From NCBI GenBank assembly GCA_016839955.1, contig JAEOTI010000543.1, forward strand, positions 1-10,181: DNA of 10,181 nucleotides, given 5' to 3'. Made by a program: the position numbers and the translations under genes. Below, piece by piece: positions 5,877 through 10,181 of the stretch. Numbering within the stretch: position 1 is the first letter of the stretch; the number at the start of each line of letters is the position of its first letter. This stretch comes from Candidatus Hodarchaeota archaeon (lineage in GTDB: Archaea; Asgardarchaeota; Heimdallarchaeia; Hodarchaeales; YT1-057). Below the pieces are notes generated by a model, which did not search any database, was not told the DNA's origin, and saw nothing but the letters and a program-made list of their open reading frames with translations.

Positions 5877-6059
5877 TCATTTTTTCTTCTTTTTCTTCTT
5901 TGCTGCTTTTTGAATTCCCGCTAAGGATTCATTATACTCCTTAAGCTTCTCTTGGTATTTCTTCGCACCTTTTTTATCCCCGGATTGTTGGCATTTTCGT
6001 AATTTTACTCTAATAATTTCTCTTTCTCGTTTTAAGAAGTCATATTCTGATAAAGGCAT
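5877..6059 (-). CDS. 60-residue Lys-rich helical protein, end of the heat-shock operon
   Basis: This small protein (ATG start; AGGT about nine bases upstream) is predicted to be mostly helical and highly charged, with heptad-like spacing over residues 3-52 that suggests a coiled coil or helical hairpin. It ends in a run of seven lysines (54-60) and has one cysteine (Cys23). The gene starts 45 bases after the dnaJ stop on the same strand, with no clear promoter in that gap, so it is probably the last gene of grpE-dnaK-dnaJ. Its stop touches the ArsR stop with no base between. I do not recognise a family. The basic tail might bind nucleic acid or acidic protein tails. Short length and low-complexity sequence lower confidence that it is translated. 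Confidence 0.55.
   Translation of the reverse strand: MPLSEYDFLKREREIIRVKLRKCQQSGDKKGAKKYQEKLKEYNESLAGIQKAAKKKKKKK
5880..5894 (+). terminator. T tracts ending the thiol/metalloid operon
   Basis: T6 at 5880-5885 and T5 at 5890-5894 in a TTC-rich stretch start four bases after the ArsR stop. They are the complement of the Lys codons that end the convergent 60-codon gene. This fits an archaeal T-tract terminator. Confidence 0.5.
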
Positions 6060-6104
6060 AGTTTGATACCTACAAACTCTCTCAACATCCTGGCATTTAG
6101 AAAG

Positions 6105-7262
6105 CTACTCTCCCTTCGTTGCTTTTTTCACCTGCTCCTTAATTCGTTCAAAGAAAGATTTTTGGGGTTCTGTTCCTTCTAAATCCGCCATCTTTCTAAA
6201 AAGCTCTTTTTGGTCTCTTGTAAGTCTTTCAGGGGTTTTTAATTGATAGCGGACATGAAGATCACCCCGTCCACCAGACCGTAAATGTGGCATACCTTTG
6301 TTTCTAATGGTTTTGATCTCTCCTGATTGGGTGCCAGCAGGACTGGAAATCGTTGTGTTTCTACCATCGATAGTAGGAATATCAACTTTTGCCCCGAGAG
6401 TTGCTTGGGAGAATGTGATAGGCACTTCGCATACCAAATCATCCCCATGACGTTCAAAAAATGGATGTTCTTTAATATGAATCACAACAAATAGATCGCC
6501 TGGTGGACCTCCGAATTCCCCAGGTCGCCCAGCTTCACGAACACGAAGGCGCATGCCGCTCTCAACTCCTTTTGGAATAGTAATACGAGTCCTCTTGTCT
6601 CGTACAACTGTCCCAGTCCCGTCACAGGTCGAACATTTCTTTTTGATGAAATGCCCTCTTCCTCTACATCGAGGGCAAGTTGCTACATTGACAAATTGAC
6701 CAAATGCCATGCGTTGAACTGTACGGACTTCACCAGCCCCATTACAAGTTGAACATGTCTCCGGATCAGTCCCAGGTGCAGCACCAGAACCTGTACACGT
6801 TGCACACATCGCTGACATAGGAACAACGATTTCATGGTCTTCTAGACCTTCTGCAGCGGCTTCAAAGGTGATTTCGATGTCATATCGGACATCTTGACCT
6901 TTACTAGGACCAGCCCTCCCTCTACTAGTACTCTCAGTCCCCCCCCCAAAAAAGGACCTAAAAAGATCGCCGAATCCAAAAATATCTCCAAAAGGAGAAC
7001 CAGACCCAGCACCTGTTCCACTTACACCAGCATGACCAAAACGATCATAACGCATACGCTTGTCTTCATCACGAAGAATTTCATATGCTTCGGAAATTTC
7101 TTTAAATCGCTCTTCTGCTTCTTTCTTTTCTAATTCTGATGGGTTTCGTAGAGTATCAGGATGGAATTGTCGTGCAAGTTTCCTATATACCTTTTTGATA
7201 TCCTGGGAAGTAGCATTACGACTTATACCTAGGACTTCATAGTAGTCCCTTTTTTCTGTCAA
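6105..7262 (-). CDS. dnaJ: chaperone DnaJ (Hsp40, type I)
   Basis: The co-chaperone that delivers unfolded clients to DnaK and triggers its ATPase. All type I parts are present in 385 residues: J domain 5-74 with HPD at 34-36; Gly/Phe-rich linker about 77-120; cysteine-rich zinc domain with four CxxCxGxG motifs at 153, 170, 196 and 210; and C-terminal beta domains from about 222 to 345, followed by a basic tail. The start is TTG (first residues match the usual DnaJ N-terminus), with GGGG about nine bases upstream. It follows dnaK by 35 bases. In the linker, codons 104-108 form a T6G9 homopolymer (plus strand C9 at 6939-6947, A6 at 6948-6953), prone to slippage or sequencing error; the frame is intact as given. 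Confidence 0.97.
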   Translation of the reverse strand: MTEKRDYYEVLGISRNATSQDIKKVYRKLARQFHPDTLRNPSELEKKEAEERFKEISEAYEILRDEDKRMRYDRFGHAGVSGTGAGSGSPFGDIFGFGDLFRSFFGGGTESTSRGRAGPSKGQDVRYDIEITFEAAAEGLEDHEIVVPMSAMCATCTGSGAAPGTDPETCSTCNGAGEVRTVQRMAFGQFVNVATCPRCRGRGHFIKKKCSTCDGTGTVVRDKRTRITIPKGVESGMRLRVREAGRPGEFGGPPGDLFVVIHIKEHPFFERHGDDLVCEVPITFSQATLGAKVDIPTIDGRNTTISSPAGTQSGEIKTIRNKGMPHLRSGGRGDLHVRYQLKTPERLTRDQKELFRKMADLEGTEPQKSFFERIKEQVKKATKGE

Positions 7263-7297
7263 AAAAGATGCCCCACAATCACTAGAATGAAAAGAAA

Positions 7298-9154
7298 CTA
7301 GTCATCATCAACTATTTCGTAGTCTACATCAACAACATCATCCTCACTACTGGGTGTTGTTCCAGGTTGTGCTTGAGTTTGTTGTTGAGCCTGTTGTTGT
7401 GCCTGTTGTGCATATAATGTTTGACCAATCTCTTGAGCTACTTCTTTAAGTTTTTCCATTTCATTCTTTATTTTCTGAATGTCTGGTCCTTCCACAGCCT
7501 TCTTGAGAGTTTCAATTTGCGCTTTGGCATTTTCAACAATTTTTGGATCTGCTTTATCCCCTAAATCTTTTATTGATTTTTCGATCTGATATATTAATGA
7601 GTCAGCCTCGTTCCGTGTTTCCACTTCTTCTCTACGTTTTTTATCTTCATCTTTATACTTCTCAGCATCATTAATCATTCGATTAATATCATCGTCAGCA
7701 AGCCGCTCTTGGGATGTAACAGTAATGTTCTGCTCATTTCCAGTTCCTAGGTCTTTCGCATTAACACTCAGAATACCATTGGCATCAATGTCGAAACCAA
7801 CTTCAATTTGTGGAACACCACGTGGGGCAGGTGGAATTCCAACTAGATGGAATTTTCCGAGTGTCTTATTATCTCGTGCCATTTCCCGTTCACCTTGCAT
7901 AGCGTGAATCTCTACACTTGGTTGACTATCAGACGCTGTCGAGAAAATTTGGGATTTACGAGTGGGTATCGTGGTATTTCGTTCAATTATTCTAGTAAAA
8001 ACACCACCTAAGGTTTCAATACCTAATGAGAGAGGAGTTACATCAAGGAGCAATACATCATCTACATCTCCTTGTAGAACTGCTGCTTGAATCGCTGCAC
8101 CCAATGCTACACATTCATCAGGGTTAATCCCCTTACTAGGTTCTTTTCCTACTAATTTCCGAATTGCGTTCTGAACAGCTGGAACACGAGTAGACCCACC
8201 CACAAGTAAGACCTTATCAATATCATTAGGTACTAATCCTGAATCAGATAGAGCCTGTCTTGCTGGGCCAAGTGTGGCTTCGATTAAGTCACTAATCATT
8301 CGTTCAAATTGAGCTCGTGTCAAATTTTTGTTCAAATGTTTAGGACCTGAAGCATCTGCAGTTATATAGGGAAGACTGACAGTGGTTTGAGCAACTGTGG
8401 ACAATTCGATTTTTGCAGCTTCAGCTGCATCTTTTAATCGTTGCATAGCGACTGCGTCTTTTGTTAGGTCAATACCTTGGTCTTTCTTGAATTCGTCTAT
8501 TAACCAATCCATGATTCGATCATCAAAATCGTCGCCTCCCAAACGATTATTTCCTGCTGTTGCTTTTACCTCAAAGACACCTTCAGCTAGCTCTAAGATA
8601 GATACATCGAATGTTCCTCCCCCTAAATCGAAAACAAGAACAGTCTGCTCTTCTTCTTTATCAATTCCATAAGATAAAGCTGAAGAAGTAGGTTCATTGA
8701 TAATCCGTAGTACATTAAGCCCAGCAATTGTACCTGCATCTTTCGTGGCTTGCCGTTGGGAGTCATGAAAATAAGCTGGAACAGTAACTACAGCATCTTT
8801 TACTTCATGACCTAAGTAATCTTCAGCATCTTTTTTTATCTTTGCTAGAATCATAGAAGATATTTCTTGGGGACTGTATTCTTTTCCTCGAATCTTTTCT
8901 TTATGATCTGTACCCATATGACGTTTTATACTACGTACAGTTTCTTCAGGATTCGAAACAGCTTGTCTTTTGGCTTGAACACCTACTATTCGTTCGCCTT
9001 GTTCATTTACAGTTACTACAGAGGGAGTCAATCTACCCCCCTCAGAACTCGAAATAATAACGGGCTTTCCACCTTCAACCACAGCGCATGCGCTGTTCGT
9101 GGTGCCGAGGTCAATTCCTATTGCTTTGGATCGTCCTTTGGACAAATTAATCAT
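7298..9154 (-). CDS. dnaK: chaperone DnaK (Hsp70)
   Basis: The ATP-driven chaperone of 618 residues, complete. ATPase signatures: [10 protein letters not shown] (12-21), [12 protein letters not shown] (174-185) and [13 protein letters not shown] (316-328). The linker [11 protein letters not shown] is at 365-375, followed by the substrate-binding beta domain and a charged helical lid. After RLTPSVV the sequence runs to [11 protein letters not shown] without the roughly 24-residue insertion of proteobacterial DnaK, the short form shared by archaea and Gram-positive bacteria. The C-terminus has a Gln/Ala-rich stretch (about 585-600) and an acidic end with VVDVDYEI (607-614). ATG at 9154 has GAGG very close; a TTG three codons later is better spaced. 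It lies 65 bases after grpE and 35 before dnaJ, in the usual archaeal order. Hsp70 systems in archaea are generally thought to come from bacteria. Confidence 0.98.
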   Translation of the reverse strand: MINLSKGRSKAIGIDLGTTNSACAVVEGGKPVIISSSEGGRLTPSVVTVNEQGERIVGVQAKRQAVSNPEETVRSIKRHMGTDHKEKIRGKEYSPQEISSMILAKIKKDAEDYLGHEVKDAVVTVPAYFHDSQRQATKDAGTIAGLNVLRIINEPTSSALSYGIDKEEEQTVLVFDLGGGTFDVSILELAEGVFEVKATAGNNRLGGDDFDDRIMDWLIDEFKKDQGIDLTKDAVAMQRLKDAAEAAKIELSTVAQTTVSLPYITADASGPKHLNKNLTRAQFERMISDLIEATLGPARQALSDSGLVPNDIDKVLLVGGSTRVPAVQNAIRKLVGKEPSKGINPDECVALGAAIQAAVLQGDVDDVLLLDVTPLSLGIETLGGVFTRIIERNTTIPTRKSQIFSTASDSQPSVEIHAMQGEREMARDNKTLGKFHLVGIPPAPRGVPQIEVGFDIDANGILSVNAKDLGTGNEQNITVTSQERLADDDINRMINDAEKYKDEDKKRREEVETRNEADSLIYQIEKSIKDLGDKADPKIVENAKAQIETLKKAVEGPDIQKIKNEMEKLKEVAQEIGQTLYAQQAQQQAQQQTQAQPGTTPSSEDDVVDVDYEIVDDD

Positions 9155-9219
9155 CGCCTCTTGTTAGTTTTCTTTAAAATTTCTTTATTATTAGCTTTTG
9201 AATCTGATTTTCAAATATT

Positions 9220-9876
9220 TTATTTTTTCTCCTCTTTTGGAGGTCGTGCAACAACAACCATACTTGGTTGTATGACTTTTGATTTTAACATGTATCCAAT
9301 TTGGTATTCATCAATAATAGTATCAATAGGTACTTCGTTAGTTTCTTTTACATTTACAGCGTAATGTAAATTTGAATCAAACATTTCAGATACTGCTTGA
9401 ATTCGTTTGACGCCTTGTTCTTTAAGAAGTTTCCAAAACTGTTCATGAATTAACCGTAATCCATTAATATATGGGTTATCCTCATCCAAATTTGAACTAG
9501 CTTCCAAACCTCTTTCAATGTTATCAAAAATTGGAAGAAGGTTTTTTATTATGTTTTCTGAGGCTAATTCCCTAAATTGGTCAACTTCTCTATCCTTTCT
9601 TTTTCTAAAGTTATCAAATTCAGCTTGTAATCTTAACATTTTATCTTTAAGTTTTTCAATTTCCTCATCTTTTATGATAAGAAGTCCTTTGAGTTTTTCA
9701 ACTTCATCTTCTTTGTCAGATCTTATAGGGTCAATTTCTGGTTGTTTTGTTTCAATATCATCTTTTGAATTTGTATTTGATACTGTTTCTCTGTTTTCTT
9801 TGTCATTTGTGTTTTCAATGTCATAATCCAGATCCACGATCTCTAGTTCGTCATTTTCATCAGGGTTATTCTTCAT
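9220..9876 (-). CDS. grpE: nucleotide exchange factor GrpE
   Basis: GrpE releases ADP from DnaK and resets the chaperone cycle, acting as a dimer. The 218 residues contain a long acidic N-terminal arm (1-55), a coiled-coil helix (about 56-110, LKDKMLRLQAEFDNFRKR), the helical bundle and the C-terminal beta domain with the family signature around FDSNLHYAV (166-174), IDEYQIGYMLKSKVI (188-202) and PSMVVVARPP (204-213). The start is ATG with GGGGGGT about a dozen bases upstream (C6 on the plus strand at 9888-9893). First gene of the heat-shock operon, with a leader of roughly 120 bases. Oddity: residues 13-20, IVDLDYDI, match the DnaK C-terminal VVDVDYEI position by position with conservative changes. 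Confidence 0.95.
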   Translation of the reverse strand: MKNNPDENDELEIVDLDYDIENTNDKENRETVSNTNSKDDIETKQPEIDPIRSDKEDEVEKLKGLLIIKDEEIEKLKDKMLRLQAEFDNFRKRKDREVDQFRELASENIIKNLLPIFDNIERGLEASSNLDEDNPYINGLRLIHEQFWKLLKEQGVKRIQAVSEMFDSNLHYAVNVKETNEVPIDTIIDEYQIGYMLKSKVIQPSMVVVARPPKEEKK

Positions 9877-10001
9877 TTTTTAAGATACCCCCCTGTTTAG
9901 TCGATTGTGATTTTTACGAGCAATTCTTCTCTGTTAATTAATAATTGAGTGTTTGTTCTAATTTTTATTGTTACAGCAATAAGGCAGAAATCACTTCACC
10001 A

Positions 10002-10023
10002 TTTTTCACAAGAAGGTGAAAAA
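10002..10023 (-). promoter_or_regulatory. inverted repeat at the heat-shock promoter, candidate operator
   Basis: A perfect inverted repeat TTTTTCAC-N6-GTGAAAAA lies directly downstream of, and slightly overlapping, the grpE TATA box, between it and the expected transcription start. A further TTCAC at 9995-9999 repeats the half-site. It is unlike CIRCE (TTAGCACTC-N9-GAGTGCTAA) and unlike the CTAAC/GTTAG site reported for Archaeoglobus HSR1. The position is right for a repressor of the heat-shock operon. Confidence 0.55.
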
Positions 10024-10037
10024 ATATAAGCATTTCG
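10021..10037 (-). promoter_or_regulatory. TATA/BRE promoter of grpE-dnaK-dnaJ
   Basis: On the minus strand a BRE-like CGAAATG (10037-10031) is followed at once by CTTATATTTT (10030-10021), a strong archaeal promoter. Transcription should begin near 10000, giving a leader of about 120 bases. A weaker TATA-like AT-rich stretch at 9934-9947 might serve a second start. The rest of 9877-10181 contains no open frame that I support; it is very AT-rich, with the inverted repeat at 10002-10023 and the T tracts at 10127-10154. Confidence 0.6.
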
Positions 10038-10126
10038 TTTGTACCAGTTAATCATCAGACATCTATTATTATTTAGCAATTGAATTGAATTAAGCTTTCA
10101 TACTTCTCTATTTAATATTTACGTTG

Positions 10127-10154
10127 TTTTTTTATATTTTTTTAGTGTTTTTTT
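10127..10154. other. three helically phased T7 tracts (possible bent DNA)
   Basis: T7 tracts start at 10127, 10137 and 10148, spaced 10 and 11 bases, i.e. one per helical turn. Phased A/T tracts bend DNA. They lie about 100 bases upstream of the grpE TATA box. They could alternatively be T-tract terminators of a plus-strand gene or part of a divergent promoter beyond the window edge. Confidence 0.45.
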
Positions 10155-10181
10155 AATTTATTTACACGATTATTATAACTA

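Noticed and set aside
8867..9364. 165-codon plus-strand frame across the dnaK start and grpE end
   Set aside because: It is antisense to two certain genes, has no recognisable protein content and no ribosome site worth noting.
9877..10181. CIRCE element for HrcA control of the heat-shock operon
   Set aside because: No match to TTAGCACTC-N9-GAGTGCTAA on either strand; the repeat present has a different sequence and spacing.

Overview
The window is AT-rich and densely coded. Its signals suggest an archaeon: TATA/BRE-like promoter elements (clearest before grpE, and before the antitoxin and redox operons), T-tract terminators, mixed ATG/GTG/TTG starts with Shine-Dalgarno sites, and a DnaK lacking the roughly 24-residue insertion of proteobacterial DnaK. 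A mesophilic lineage that carries the bacterial-type Hsp70 system fits; an Asgard-type or methanogen-type genome is possible. No universal marker gene is present, so this assignment is inference.

Layout. (1) 80-1165 (+): a protein with eight CxxCxGxG zinc motifs, i.e. twice the cysteine-rich hairpin of DnaJ, but without a J domain. (2) 1337-1933 (+): an unrecognised multi-pass membrane protein. It is convergent with (3), 1948-2782 (-), a pair made of a small three-helix membrane protein and a DinB/YfiT-like four-helix-bundle protein. (4) 2831-3635 (-): a toxin-antitoxin cassette, with a ribbon-helix-helix/UPF0175 antitoxin overlapping a DUF3368-type PIN toxin and an inverted repeat at its promoter. 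(5) 3806-5876 (+): a thiol/metalloid operon with a TM0996-type small redox disulfide protein, an ArsP/UPF0718-family permease and an ArsR-family repressor, preceded by ArsR-like palindromes. (6) 5877-9876 (-): the heat-shock operon grpE-dnaK-dnaJ followed by a 60-codon Lys-rich small gene. (7) 9877-10181: the long grpE leader and promoter, with a 22-bp inverted repeat just downstream of the TATA box and three helically phased T7 tracts further upstream.

How they work together. GrpE, DnaK and DnaJ form the Hsp70 cycle. The zinc-ladder protein at the left end resembles the client-binding zinc module of DnaJ, but no functional link is shown. In the thiol operon, the ArsR protein probably senses a thiophilic metal or metalloid through cysteines, the permease exports the species, and the CxxC protein supplies or relays thiols. 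The toxin-antitoxin pair probably autoregulates.

Most interesting: the eight-motif zinc ladder with exact 11-residue pitch; an acidic motif shared by the DnaK C-terminus and the GrpE N-terminus; the inverted-repeat operator candidate in the heat-shock promoter; and a possible ACG start on the permease.
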